A stretch of 64,000 bases of DNA, from contig NZ_AOHX01000026.1 in NCBI RefSeq assembly GCF_000337735.1, positions 26,696 to 90,695 of the forward strand, read 5' to 3'. Numbering within the stretch: the stretch's first letter is position 1; every line of letters starts with the position of its first letter. Of this stretch, positions 36,042 to 44,992 are shown piece after piece. Origin of the DNA: Natronorubrum sulfidifaciens JCM 14089 (GTDB lineage Archaea; Halobacteriota; Halobacteria; Halobacteriales; Natrialbaceae). A program made the position numbers and the translations under genes. Under the pieces are notes generated by a model. That model did no database searches and had not been told where the DNA came from. It saw only the letters and a list, made by a program, of their open reading frames with translations.

Positions 36042-36764
36042 ATGGAGCTCACCTGGCACGGCCACTCGACGTGGCACGTCACCGTCGGAGAGACAGCGCT
36101 GTTGATCGATCCGTTTTTCGATAACCCGAAGACCGACCTCGAGCCGGCCGATATCGACACGCCGGATTACGTGTTGTTGACACACGGCCACGCCGACCAT
36201 ATCGCCGACGCGGGGGCGTTCTCGGACGCAACGCTGGTCGCGACGCCGGAGCTCGTCTCCTACTGTCAAGACGAGTTCGGCTTCGAAGACGCCGTCGGCG
36301 GGATGGGGATGAACCTCGGCGGCACCGTCGAGTGTGGCGACGCGTTCGTCACCATGGTTCGTGCTGACCACACGAACGGGATCATGACCGAAAACGACGC
36401 CAGCGGCGGCATGCCGGCCGGGTTCGTTATTTCGGACACCAAACCGACACAGGTCGCGGACGAAGAGTCAACGGCGTTCTACAACGCCGGCGACACCTCT
36501 CTGATGACCGAGATGCGCGAGGTCGTCGGTCCGTATCTCGAGCCCGACGCCGCCGCCGTGCCGATCGGCGACCACTTCACGATGGGGCCGTGGCAAGCCG
36601 CCGTCGCCGTCGACTGGCTCGACGTCGACTACGCACTGCCCCAACACTACGATACGTTCCCACCGATCGAACAGGACCCCGAGGAGTTCGAACGCGAAGT
36701 CAAAGCGACGGGCAGCGACGCCGACGTCGTGATCGCCGAGGCCGACGAGCCGTTCGACATCTAG
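36042..36764 (+). CDS. Metal-dependent hydrolase, UPF0173/MBL fold
   Basis: A 240-residue metallo-beta-lactamase-like protein: [20 protein letters not shown], then [15 protein letters not shown] (the HxHxDH metal motif), a later His in MVRADHTNG, Asp in YNAGDTSLM, and a final His near the C-terminus ([11 protein letters not shown]). The pattern is that of the UPF0173 (YtkL-like) hydrolases. Substrate unknown. An intrinsic-terminator-like hairpin with six T follows its stop closely. Confidence 0.88.
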   Translation: MELTWHGHSTWHVTVGETALLIDPFFDNPKTDLEPADIDTPDYVLLTHGHADHIADAGAFSDATLVATPELVSYCQDEFGFEDAVGGMGMNLGGTVECGDAFVTMVRADHTNGIMTENDASGGMPAGFVISDTKPTQVADEESTAFYNAGDTSLMTEMREVVGPYLEPDAAAVPIGDHFTMGPWQAAVAVDWLDVDYALPQHYDTFPPIEQDPEEFEREVKATGSDADVVIAEADEPFDI

Positions 36765-36769
36765 ATCGG

Positions 36770-36800
36770 GACGACCGCCGGCGACGGTCGTCGATTTTTT
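36770..36800 (+). terminator. Hairpin plus T6 terminator
   Basis: Inverted arms GACGACCG (36770-36777) and CGGTCGTC (36785-36792) are followed after two bases by TTTTTT (36795-36800), five bases beyond the stop of the hydrolase gene. T-runs are the main archaeal terminator element; the added GC hairpin is bacterial in appearance. Confidence 0.6.
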
Positions 36801-36847
36801 CGCTCGGACGAACTGCCAACTGAGGGAGACGACCACCAGTAACGTTT

Positions 36848-36861
36848 ACACCACCTGGTGT
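36848..36861 (+). promoter_or_regulatory. Inverted repeat at OsmC promoter
   Basis: Arms ACACCA and TGGTGT are separated by CC. The repeat overlaps the 3' side of a TATA-like GTTTACA (36844-36850) and ends 16 bases before the ATG at 36878, a place where a bound repressor would block initiation. Confidence 0.4.
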
Positions 36862-36877
36862 GGACGTCCCGAGTGCG

Positions 36878-37273
36878 ATGACGAAAACAGTCACCACCGT
36901 CTCCGAGGAGGGGTTCAGTTCGACGAACGAGATTCGCGAGTTCGAGACGAGCATCGATCCGAACGGGGAGGACGCACCCGACACACTCGAGGCCCTGCTT
37001 GCGGCCTACGGCTCCTGTTACGTGCCGGCGCTGCGAGTCGGCGGCCAACAGCGCGGGGCAGACGACCTCGGGAAAATCGAAATCGAGACGAGCGGCGAAC
37101 TCAACGATGACGACAAACTCGAGTCGGTCGCGTTCGAGATCCACGTCGAAGCCGAGGTCGACGACGACACCGCCGACGACGTCGTTGAGCGCGCGTTCGA
37201 ACTCTGTAAGGTCCACGACGCGCTGAAAGACAGTCTCCACGCCGAGACGACCGTAACCACCGACGCGTTCTGA
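36878..37273 (+). CDS. OsmC-family peroxiredoxin-like protein
   Basis: A 131-residue OsmC/Ohr-fold protein. The two redox cysteines are present: C47 (AAYGSCYVPALR) and C110 (AFELCKVHDAL), positioned as the peroxidatic and resolving residues of the family. Such proteins reduce organic hydroperoxides or handle thiol stress. The ATG at 36878 (MTKTVTTVSEEGF) is six codons inside a longer ORF and fits the promoter spacing. It appears monocistronic, with an inverted repeat at the promoter suggesting regulation. Confidence 0.85.
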   Translation: MTKTVTTVSEEGFSSTNEIREFETSIDPNGEDAPDTLEALLAAYGSCYVPALRVGGQQRGADDLGKIEIETSGELNDDDKLESVAFEIHVEAEVDDDTADDVVERAFELCKVHDALKDSLHAETTVTTDAF

Positions 37274-37433
37274 GATCGCCGGTTGTCCGGCCCTCGAGAC
37301 ACAGCATCGACCCGCGTGTTCGGCACACGATCGGGGCCGTCTCGAGTGGCCGGCGATGGAAACATGTACTCTCGAAAGAGTGTCTTGGTGAGTGATCACA
37401 ACCCACATATTCGATGATACCTTCGAACCGAAT

Positions 37434-38513
37434 ATGCAACGCCGCCGCGGGTTTGGAGTCGTGTTGGTCGCGGGGATGCTCGTGTTGTCGGGCTGTCTCG
37501 GCGGTGTCAGTGCGGACGAGGAGGTCAACGCCGACGGGACCCTCGATGGTGAACTCGAGGTCCATCACATCGACGTCGGGCAGGCCGATTCGACGCTGCT
37601 CGTGACGCCTGCCGGTGAAACGATTCTGATCGATACGGGCGACTGGCGGGCGGACGGGCAAGCAGTCATCGACTACCTCGAGACACAGGATATCGACCGG
37701 ATCGACCACCTCGTGGCGACCCATGGCCATGCCGATCATATCGGTGGCCATGCGGCCGTCATCGAGCAGTTCGAAACGCACGGCGAGGGTGTCGGTGCGG
37801 TCTACGATTCGGGCGTCGTCCACACGAGTCAGACCTACGAGAACTACCTCGATGCTATCGAAACGCATGAGATAACCTTGATTCAGGTTACTGAGGGGTA
37901 TACACTGAACCTCGAGGACGAGGCTGTCGAGGCAACCGTGTTGAACCCGCCTGAAGACGGATCCACCGTCGGGCTTGATACCAACAGCGTCGCCCTTGCC
38001 GTCGAGTTCGGCTCGTTCACCTATCTGACGACTGGCGATGCCGACCGAACGGCCGAACAGCGGCTGGTCGACGCACACGGCGATGCGCTTGGGGCCGACG
38101 CCTATCAGGCCGGCCACCACGGCTCCTCGACGTCATCGACGTCACCGTTTCTCGACCGTGTCGACCCCGAGATCGCCGTCGTCTCGAGCGCACTCGAGTC
38201 CCAGTACGGCCATCCACACGACGAAGTCCTCGAGTCGTTTGCCGACCGCGGCGTCGAGACGTACTGGACCGGCGTCCACGGCGACGTCGTGCTCACGACC
38301 GACGGTACGGACGTGACGGTGACGACCGAACACGACGCAACGACTGATCCAGCGGTCTTACTCGAGCGAAAACACGACGCCCACTCGTCGACTGACTCGC
38401 TGACGCCACCGACGCTGCCCGGCGCGGCGCTCGAGTCTATGTATCTCGGAACTGTTGCCGTCGGACTGGAGCCAGTGATTGATACCGTGGCCGCGCTTAC
38501 TCACAGCCCATGA
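37434..38513 (+). CDS. ComEC-like MBL-fold lipoprotein
   Basis: A 359-residue protein: signal with lipobox (VLVAGMLVLSGCLGG; Cys at about residue 22), then a metallo-beta-lactamase domain of the ComEC C-terminal type ([64 protein letters not shown]). No competence membrane part is fused, so this is the exported hydrolase alone, lipid-anchored on the cell surface. It may degrade nucleic acids or other phosphodiesters outside the cell. It overlaps the DUF3006 gene by four bases (ATGA). Confidence 0.87.
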   Translation: MQRRRGFGVVLVAGMLVLSGCLGGVSADEEVNADGTLDGELEVHHIDVGQADSTLLVTPAGETILIDTGDWRADGQAVIDYLETQDIDRIDHLVATHGHADHIGGHAAVIEQFETHGEGVGAVYDSGVVHTSQTYENYLDAIETHEITLIQVTEGYTLNLEDEAVEATVLNPPEDGSTVGLDTNSVALAVEFGSFTYLTTGDADRTAEQRLVDAHGDALGADAYQAGHHGSSTSSTSPFLDRVDPEIAVVSSALESQYGHPHDEVLESFADRGVETYWTGVHGDVVLTTDGTDVTVTTEHDATTDPAVLLERKHDAHSSTDSLTPPTLPGAALESMYLGTVAVGLEPVIDTVAALTHSP

Positions 38514-38782
38514 CCGACTCCGACACCGCAGTCCTCGACCGAATCGTCGACGGAACAACGGCTGTCCTGTTGTGCGAGGCGGACGGAACAGTAGTCGACG
38601 AACGCACTCTCCCTGTCGAGCGACTGCCCGAGGAGGGCCGCCACGAGGGGGCCGTCTTCGAACTCGAACTCGAGGACGAGACGGTTCGGACGGTAACTTA
38701 CCGTCCGGCGGAGACGGCCGACCGGCGAGCAGCGATGCAAGAGCGATTCGATCGGCTCGCGAATCGACTCGGCGAGGAGTGA
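38510..38782 (+). CDS. DUF3006 domain protein
   Basis: A 90-residue protein with the DUF3006 pattern: VLDRIVDGTTAVLLCEADG, a strand pair ending in RTVTYRPAETADRRAAM, and a C-terminal helix. DUF3006 genes commonly accompany ComEC-like MBL genes in bacteria and haloarchaea, as here, where the ATG overlaps the upstream stop. A partner or modulator of the hydrolase is a fair inference; direct function is unknown. Confidence 0.82.
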   Translation: MTDSDTAVLDRIVDGTTAVLLCEADGTVVDERTLPVERLPEEGRHEGAVFELELEDETVRTVTYRPAETADRRAAMQERFDRLANRLGEE

Positions 38783-39178
38783 TCGCGAGCACAAGCGACA
38801 CGGAGCGAAAAACCAAGGAAGGGGGATGGGGTTCGAGTGGGGAGAGGTGTGGGATGATACCCCGCCAGCCAGCGGCCGGTAACCGCCCCATCGCGGTGCA
38901 CGGCTCGTCGCCCGCACGACGACCGAGACAAGCGAGTGGGGCGCGAATCGTGGTGGCTGCGGGTATCCAACGACGGATGCCCTCCGTCGATGCGGTCAGG
39001 GTCCGTCGCAATCGGTGCTTGTGCGGACGACGTGATAGCCGTACTGCCAATGTGTGTTGGGACCGCCACGGTGTGTGCTCCCACTCAGTTCAGGAGGCAT
39101 CTCGAGGAAGAGTCGTCTGAAACCGGGGCTGAAACGACAATGGGCATCTTCAAGGCGATCCCCGAGACAGATGCTGGC
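38783..39178. other. 396-bp region without a clear gene
   Basis: No ORF on either strand here has a plausible protein. The sequence has a G-rich stretch (around 38820-38860) and coding-like GC content. The carbonic anhydrase reading frame is open back to 39140 (ATG) but those residues do not belong to the family. I see no promoter box of good quality. Confidence 0.4.
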
Positions 39179-39679
39179 ATGTTACGTTCGTTCGACGGAA
39201 CGGAGCCACAGGTCGCTGACTCGGCGTACGTCGACGAGGCGGCGGTCGTCATCGGCGACGTCGTCATCGAGGCGGACGCCAGCGTCTGGCCGAACACGAC
39301 GCTTCGAGGCGACCACGGACAGATCGTCGTCGGCGAAGGCGCAAACGTCCAGGACAACGCCGTCCTCCACGAGGACGCCGTCCTCGAGCCGTACTCGACG
39401 GTCGGCCACAGCGCGATTGTCCACGACGCGACCGTCGCCGAGCGCGCGCTGGTTGGCATGAACGCGGTGGTTCTCGACGGCGCCCACGTCGGCGAGCGTG
39501 CCGTCGTCGCGGCCGGCAGCGTCGTCACCGAAGACACCGAGATCCCGCCATCGACGCTTGTCGTCGGCGCGCCCGCCGAGGTGAAAACCGAGATCGACGA
39601 CCCACATCTCGGTGCGACGGCCGACCGCTACGTCGAACTGTCGACGAAACACGCCGAGACATCCGACCGACTCGAGTAA
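39179..39679 (+). CDS. Gamma-class carbonic anhydrase-like protein
   Basis: A 166-residue left-handed beta-helix protein of hexapeptide repeats (VVIGDVVIEADASVWPN...). The three zinc ligands of the gamma class are kept: H64 (NAVLH), H77 (STVGH) and H82 (AIVH), along with RGDHG near residue 43-47. It would hydrate CO2, or be one of the acyltransferase-like relatives. The start MLRSFDGTEPQVADSAY is the normal family beginning; an upstream ATG at 39140 gives 13 extra residues and cannot be excluded. Confidence 0.87.
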   Translation: MLRSFDGTEPQVADSAYVDEAAVVIGDVVIEADASVWPNTTLRGDHGQIVVGEGANVQDNAVLHEDAVLEPYSTVGHSAIVHDATVAERALVGMNAVVLDGAHVGERAVVAAGSVVTEDTEIPPSTLVVGAPAEVKTEIDDPHLGATADRYVELSTKHAETSDRLE

Positions 39680-39769
39680 GTCGATCGAAGCCGTCGATCG
39701 GAATCGACGGCATGTCGTGTGGTTGTGCTGATAAAAACGCTGATACAGCCACCGCACCAATCGGCTGCT

Positions 39770-40237
39770 ATGAGCGACAACTCGTGGACGGACCGGATCG
39801 TCGGCGCGCGAATGACCGTCGATCAGGCGTTTTCGACACGGATCGCGGAGTCGGAGTTTTCGAACCAGCAGTGGAGTCTAATTATGACTGCCACGGAGTT
39901 CGAGATCGAACACGCCGACGATCCCGACCGCGCACGGATCGTCGCTAACACCGACAGCGTCGAGCAGATTATCCCCGAACTCGACAACATGCCGACCGGC
40001 ATGGGCGCGATGGGCGGGCAGGGTGGCGGCCAACAGGGTGGCTCCTCGAGCGGTGGTCTCGTCGGCTCGATCAAGGGCGCGCTCGGGCTGGGCGGCAGCG
40101 ACGACGGCGACGGCGATGCCGACAAACTGCGGGCCGCCGAACGGCTCACACAGGAGTACGCCGAGGAGTTACAGTCACACCTCGAGTCGGACGGACGCTG
40201 GGAGTCGGTTCGACAGGCGGCAGCCGCCGACGCGTAG
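39770..40237 (+). CDS. Haloarchaeal conserved protein (DUF5799-like)
   Basis: A 155-residue protein: MSDNSWTDRIVGARMTVDQAF and FSNQQWSLIMTATEFEIEHAD look like a haloarchaeal family that I recall as DUF5799, assigned from memory. The middle has a Gly/Gln/Ser-rich flexible linker (GGQGGGQQGGSSSGG) and the end a helix (KLRAAERLTQEYAEELQ). No catalytic motif is visible. The ATG at 39770 follows a TATA-poor region. It is likely cytosolic. Confidence 0.65.
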   Translation: MSDNSWTDRIVGARMTVDQAFSTRIAESEFSNQQWSLIMTATEFEIEHADDPDRARIVANTDSVEQIIPELDNMPTGMGAMGGQGGGQQGGSSSGGLVGSIKGALGLGGSDDGDGDADKLRAAERLTQEYAEELQSHLESDGRWESVRQAAAADA

Positions 40238-40310
40238 CGGTCGTCTGCCGGCTGCGGTCAGACACTCCCAAGCCACAGCACCTATAGGTGCGCTACCCGA
40301 CCGTACGGGT

Positions 40311-40601
40311 ATGAGCGATGACGTTGAAACCACGACCGTCTCGATCAGCACCGACGATGACACGACCGACGAAGTGACGATTCCGTCCGGTCTCATCGAC
40401 CTCGTCGCGGAGGGCGACCAGACCGACGCCGAAACGATCGGCGACGTCGCGCTGCTGTCGTTCGCCAGCCGCGCCCACCACCTCGTCCACCACGGACAGG
40501 GCGCAGACGAAGACCTCGAGGCCCAAGAAGCCCGCATCATGGACCTGTTCGAGGAACGCTTCGGCGTCACCTACGGCGAAGCAACCGGCCACCAGCACTG
40601 A
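40311..40601 (+). CDS. Small haloarchaeal hypothetical protein
   Basis: A 96-residue acidic protein starting MSDDVETTTVSISTDDDTTD, then VTIPSGLIDLVAEGDQ and a helical segment with several His (SFASRAHHLVHHG, GVTYGEATGHQH at the end). The His-rich parts could bind metal but no known site is matched. It follows the previous gene by 73 bp in the same direction and may share its transcript. Confidence 0.6.
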   Translation: MSDDVETTTVSISTDDDTTDEVTIPSGLIDLVAEGDQTDAETIGDVALLSFASRAHHLVHHGQGADEDLEAQEARIMDLFEERFGVTYGEATGHQH

Positions 40602-40717
40602 CCGAGACGACCGTCGGATTCGACACCGACTCGAGCGATAGATGACGTATGATCACGTGATCGAACAGCCACAGCTACCGCGCCGTCTCGGACTTCGAGG
40701 CGGGTGTTACGGATGGA

Positions 40718-43700
40718 TTATAGTATCAACTGAATCCCGTCGGTCGCGACCGCGGTGAACGGATCGTTCTCGAACGGATCATCGTCGAACGGGCTGTCAT
40801 CACTCGGGTCCTCCTCGAACGGGCTGTCATCGCCCGGGTCCTCCTCGAACGGGCTGTCATCACTCGGGTCCTCCTCGAACGGGCTGTCATCGCCCGGGTC
40901 CTCCTCGAACGGGCTGTCATCACCCGGGTCCTCCTCGAACGGGCTGTCATCACCCGGGTCCTCCTCGAACGGGCCGTCATCGCCCGGGTCCTCCTCGAAT
41001 GGGCTGTCATCGCTCGAGTCGTCTTCCACCGGCGGCTCCGGCTCATCGGCCGCGTCGACCGTCACCGTCGTCTCGGCGAGGGCGTCCTCACTCGAGACCG
41101 TCACCGGATAGTCGCCGGGCTCGAGCGTAGCGGTATCCGCAGTCAGCGTCAGTGTCGTCGACTCATCGGGCTCGAGCGAGACCGTGTCGGTATCGACGAC
41201 GGCGTTGCCGACGGCCAGTTCGATCTCCTGTGTTCCCGCCTCACCGCCGACGTTTTCGATCTCGGCGTCCACCTCGAGTGGCTCACCCTGTTCAAGAGGG
41301 TCGTTTGTGCCCGTGATCGAGACGGCGAACTCGGCTGGTTCGCTCGGCGCGAGTTCACCGGCCGTCGCCGTTGCAGCGGGTTCGACGGCGTCTGCGTCGT
41401 AGTCGTATCTGCTCATGTCGACCGCCCAGACGAGCCGTTCGTCGTCGGTTTCGGGCGTCCACTCGACGGTGAACGTGTTCGTCCCGGGCTCGAGTTCGTC
41501 GACTGGTTCGTCGGCCGTCGCCCCCTCGAGGAACTCGCTGTCGACCACCAGCGTCGCGTCGTTCGGGTTCTCGTAGCCGAAGGTGACGTCGATGCCGTCC
41601 TCGCTCGGCGTTGTCTCTTCGACGCTCAGCGTCGGCAGTTCGGGGCGAACCTCCGCGAGACACTCGCTGGCGTCGGGGTTCGGATAGTCGATCTCGCCCG
41701 GCACCGCATCGGGCGAGGCGAAGCCGGTGATCGCGACGCCGAAGTCGCCCTCAGGAACGGTGACGGTCGCGCCGGCATCGGTCTCGGTGACAGTGAACTC
41801 CTCGCCGGGCTCGTAGGTAATCGTCCCCTCGAACGGTGCCTCGACGTCCTCGCCGACCGTAATCGCGTACTCGCCGAGCGTGTTGCCAAAGCCACCCGAC
41901 TCGTAGAAGCCGGTGGCGACAATGACCGTGTCACCCTCGTCGAACGACCCCGTCACCGCAGCCTGTGAGCAATCGATGAACTCGACATCGAACGTCGCCG
42001 GATCGCCGTCGAGCGTGTACTCGATCGGCTCAGTCGCGAGTTCGTCACCGGCCGTGTCGACGATGGCGATCTCGAGTGTCGTGTTCGCTTCGAGTGGGGG
42101 CTCGAGGGCCAGCGATTCGAACTCGGCGGTCTCAGTGGCCTCGAAGACCTCGCTTTCGCCGCGTTGCTCGCCATCCTCGTCGATGACGATGAGGCGATAG
42201 TCGACGCCAGCGCTTGCTTCGTCGACGACGGCCGTCTCACCATCGCCCGTCTGGTCGCTGACCTCGAGGGTCGCTTCCGGCTCGGGTTCGTCCTCGAGCG
42301 TGTACTCGATCGTCTCGGTCGCGAGTTCGTCGCCCTCGCTGTCGACGACCGCAACGTCGACGGTCGTGGATTCCTCGAGCGGCGGCTCGAGGGCGAGGTC
42401 TAGCCCAGTGACCGTCTCCTCGACCTCGAATGTGTCGCTCTCGCCGGACGTGTCGTCAGCGGTGGCCGTGACGGTGTACTCGACGTCTGCGCTCGCCTCA
42501 TCGACGACGACCGTCTCGCCATCGCCCGTCTGGTCGCCGACCTCGAGCGTCGCTTCCGGCTCAGCTTCGTCGGGCTCGTCGGGCTCGTCGATCTCACCGA
42601 CAGTGACGAGTGCCGTGTCGAGGACCGGTGCTCCGACAGGAGTGACGTACGGCTCGTCATCGGTACCATCGCTCGCTGCGTACTGGAACGTCTCGTCGCC
42701 GGTCGTCTCGTGGTGGACCACCGCGACGAGTGGCTGGTCGTCTTCGATCGGTGTCTCGAGGTCAATCTCAACCTCGCTGTGCGCGCCGGGCTCGAGGTAG
42801 TCCGACGAGCCGAGCACGCCGGCCGGGTCGGCGACGGCATCGCCGTCGTAGATCGCCACGAAGCCGCCCTCCGAGAGCTCGACGCTATCGACGACGACAC
42901 TGTCGCCGTCACGCTCCTGATCGGCGAACGTGATCATCGCCTCACCCTCGAGTTCGTCGATTGTCTCGACGCGCTGGGTGAGTTCGACCGCGAGGAACTG
43001 GCTGAGTTCGACGTCGTCGTCGATCTCCTCTTGAACGGCGTACGCGGTCGCATCTGCCGCCGAGTCCTGTGTCAGAACCTGCAGCTGCGTGATGCTAATT
43101 CGCTGGTACTGCACTGCTCGAGCTGTCTCCTGACAGGCGGCGCTGGCGGCGAACTGAAGCTGTTCCACGGTCGCCTCCTGATGCTGGACCAGCACGCCGC
43201 TTGCGCTGCCGGCTGCGAGCACTTGCACCTGCGTGACGTCGATGACCTGTTTCTGGATCACAGCACCCTCGCCAGCACCGAACGAAGCGGCCTGAATCTG
43301 TTCGACGTTGACGACCTGTTGTTGGATCGCCGACTCGAGCGCTCCCTGTGACGCACCGATGGCGGCGTGTTGGATCTGCGTGATCGAAACCTCCTGTTGT
43401 TGGACGAGCACGCCACCAGCCGCCCCGTCAGCCGCGGCCTGAATCTGCTCGACAGTCGCCTCCTGACTCTGTGTTATCGACCCCTTGGCCGCACCGAAGG
43501 ATGCCTCCTGAATCTGCGTGATCGAGATCCGCTGGACCTGCTCGATGCTGATCGACTGGACCTGTATCAACGCCCCCTTGCTCGCCCCGTGTGCGGCCGC
43601 CTGCGTCTGCTCGACCGTCACCGTCTGTTGCTGGACGAGCGCGCCCTTTGCAGCCCCGGTTGCGGCCTTCTGGATCTGCTTGACCGTCGCCCGCTGGTAC

Positions 43701-44563
43701 TGTTCGACCTCGACGCGCTGTTCTTGTTCGAGGCCGAGCTCGCTGCTTCCCTCGAGCGCCCCTGCGGATGCGCCCGCGGCTGCGTACTGGACGTGCTCGA
43801 GGGTGACTTGCTGGCGCTGTTCGACCGTGATCTGCTGATACTGCTCGAGGACGCCGTAGGCCGCACCCTGTGCGGCCTCCTGAATCTTCGGTGCGTGGGT
43901 GATCTCTTTGTCACCGGCTTCGCTCGCTGCACCGGCAGCGGCACCGCGAGTTGCGACCTGAATCTGCTCGACGGTGACGCGCTGTTCTTGGGCGACCGCG
44001 CCGTGTGCTGCGCCCCACGTCGCACTCTGCATCTGGCTCGCTGAGACCGTCTGATACTGGGCGAGTGCGCCGTCGGTCGCCCCGCTGACGGCAAACTGGA
44101 CCTGCTCGGCTTCGACCTGCTGGGCCTGCATGAGCGAGCCGTGGACTGCCCCCGTCGTCGCCTCTTGGACCTGCTCGACGTCGGCTTGCTGATGTTGGAC
44201 AACTGACTCGCGTGCGCCCTCGAGCGCCGCCTCGCGCTGCTCTTGGCTCACCTCGACACCCTGAGACTGGGCGAGTTCGATCCCGTCGTCGACGCCGTCC
44301 TCGACGGCATCGTCCTGTTGAACCGACAGCGATGGCTGTGGACCGCTGTTCGGTGCATTCAGTTCCGCTATCGGCTCCAGCGAGACGAGCTCGAGGTCGC
44401 TTGCAGCCTGCGGGCTGTCGGCGGCCGCCCCCTCGGCGCTCACACCGTTTGGCTGGTCGCCGTCGGGCACGCCGCTACTCCCGCCGAGTGCCGGTACCGC
44501 CAGAACGCTCGTTACCAGCAACGCGGCGACGAGCGCGACGGCGACCGACCCCCGTCCGCTCAT
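40718..44563 (-). CDS. Large secreted repeat protein with DUF7282/CARDB-like domains
   Basis: A 1281-residue exported protein. Residues 1-28 are a Sec signal (GSVAVALVAALLVTSVLAVP). Residues about 95-515 are some sixteen units of about 23 residues, built as x-Q-x-V-x-VEQIQxAAxGAAxGALxQ. A beta-rich region (about 520-860) has repeated acidic modules (twice DQTGDGET-VVDEASA). A DUF7282-like domain follows (about 870-1000, FDVEFIDCSQAAVTGSF), then CARDB-type Ig domains and an Asp/Pro/Phe 10-residue tandem repeat at the C-terminus. No PGF-CTERM or other membrane anchor is visible. It is likely a surface or extracellular protein; partner unknown. It is monocistronic. Confidence 0.8.
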   Translation of the reverse strand: MSGRGSVAVALVAALLVTSVLAVPALGGSSGVPDGDQPNGVSAEGAAADSPQAASDLELVSLEPIAELNAPNSGPQPSLSVQQDDAVEDGVDDGIELAQSQGVEVSQEQREAALEGARESVVQHQQADVEQVQEATTGAVHGSLMQAQQVEAEQVQFAVSGATDGALAQYQTVSASQMQSATWGAAHGAVAQEQRVTVEQIQVATRGAAAGAASEAGDKEITHAPKIQEAAQGAAYGVLEQYQQITVEQRQQVTLEHVQYAAAGASAGALEGSSELGLEQEQRVEVEQYQRATVKQIQKAATGAAKGALVQQQTVTVEQTQAAAHGASKGALIQVQSISIEQVQRISITQIQEASFGAAKGSITQSQEATVEQIQAAADGAAGGVLVQQQEVSITQIQHAAIGASQGALESAIQQQVVNVEQIQAASFGAGEGAVIQKQVIDVTQVQVLAAGSASGVLVQHQEATVEQLQFAASAACQETARAVQYQRISITQLQVLTQDSAADATAYAVQEEIDDDVELSQFLAVELTQRVETIDELEGEAMITFADQERDGDSVVVDSVELSEGGFVAIYDGDAVADPAGVLGSSDYLEPGAHSEVEIDLETPIEDDQPLVAVVHHETTGDETFQYAASDGTDDEPYVTPVGAPVLDTALVTVGEIDEPDEPDEAEPEATLEVGDQTGDGETVVVDEASADVEYTVTATADDTSGESDTFEVEETVTGLDLALEPPLEESTTVDVAVVDSEGDELATETIEYTLEDEPEPEATLEVSDQTGDGETAVVDEASAGVDYRLIVIDEDGEQRGESEVFEATETAEFESLALEPPLEANTTLEIAIVDTAGDELATEPIEYTLDGDPATFDVEFIDCSQAAVTGSFDEGDTVIVATGFYESGGFGNTLGEYAITVGEDVEAPFEGTITYEPGEEFTVTETDAGATVTVPEGDFGVAITGFASPDAVPGEIDYPNPDASECLAEVRPELPTLSVEETTPSEDGIDVTFGYENPNDATLVVDSEFLEGATADEPVDELEPGTNTFTVEWTPETDDERLVWAVDMSRYDYDADAVEPAATATAGELAPSEPAEFAVSITGTNDPLEQGEPLEVDAEIENVGGEAGTQEIELAVGNAVVDTDTVSLEPDESTTLTLTADTATLEPGDYPVTVSSEDALAETTVTVDAADEPEPPVEDDSSDDSPFEEDPGDDGPFEEDPGDDSPFEEDPGDDSPFEEDPGDDSPFEEDPSDDSPFEEDPGDDSPFEEDPSDDSPFDDDPFENDPFTAVATDGIQLIL
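40782..41020 (-). repeat. Eight 30-bp tandem repeats (DDSPFEEDPG units)
   Basis: The 30-bp unit recurs with exact spacing; the core GGGCTGTCAT (plus strand) starts at 40791, 40821, 40851, 40881, 40911, 40941, 40971 (one variant) and 41001. It lies wholly inside the large secreted gene and encodes acidic DDSPFEEDPG/S units, so it is a coding minisatellite that could vary in copy number. Confidence 0.9.
43020..44280 (-). repeat. About sixteen 69-bp Gln/Ala coding repeats
   Basis: Within the large secreted gene, units of about 23 codons share VEQIQ, AAxGAAxGAL and a closing Gln. Some are longer where an extra strand (for example ISIEQVQR before ISITQIQ) is inserted. The DNA copies have diverged, unlike the nearly exact C-terminal minisatellite. 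Confidence 0.8.
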
Positions 44564-44992
44564 GGCTCGAGTCTCCCGTCGACGGGGACGGTCGGATGGC
44601 TATCGAGAATCGCCCCCTCGCCAGTCGGTCGCTGGCGTCGGCCCGTCGTGCAGTCGCCCCACCGATTGACCCTCGGACTCACGGATTGCATTGATTCTCT
44701 CACACGGAGTGACTGCATGCATAAGCCCCGCTGGTCGTTTCAGTTAGCGGTGAGACACAATCCGGGATTATCGTCATGGAACCCGACAGCTTGCTCGGTT
44801 CGATCGAGAGCCGGTGTCGAGACCGCGACCCGATCCGGCAGCCGACTCGAGTAGCCAGCCGAGTGAGAGGTAGCAGCCTGTTTCGCTCGAATCAGTACAC
44901 CCAAGAGCGTACTGCGGACGCGAGGTGACGGTTCGGTGTCGACCATCTCGGAAACCGAAGTGTTGAACTAGGTTTACGAGAGTGGCAGTGGT
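44564..44992. other. Divergent intergenic region before bioY
   Basis: This 429-bp gap separates the secreted protein gene (minus) from bioY (plus). AACTAGGTTTA at about 44968-44978 is a TATA-like element placing initiation near the bioY ATG. A short minus ORF at 44740-44946 lacks family features. I cannot identify a biotin operator. Confidence 0.45.

Noticed and set aside
38783-39178. Small gene before the carbonic anhydrase
   Set aside because: Only very short frames (such as 18 codons from 38826) start here and none has supporting promoter or family features.
40782-41020. CRISPR-like array of 30-bp repeats
   Set aside because: Repeats abut with no spacers and stay in frame in a coding sequence, giving DDSPFEEDPG units.
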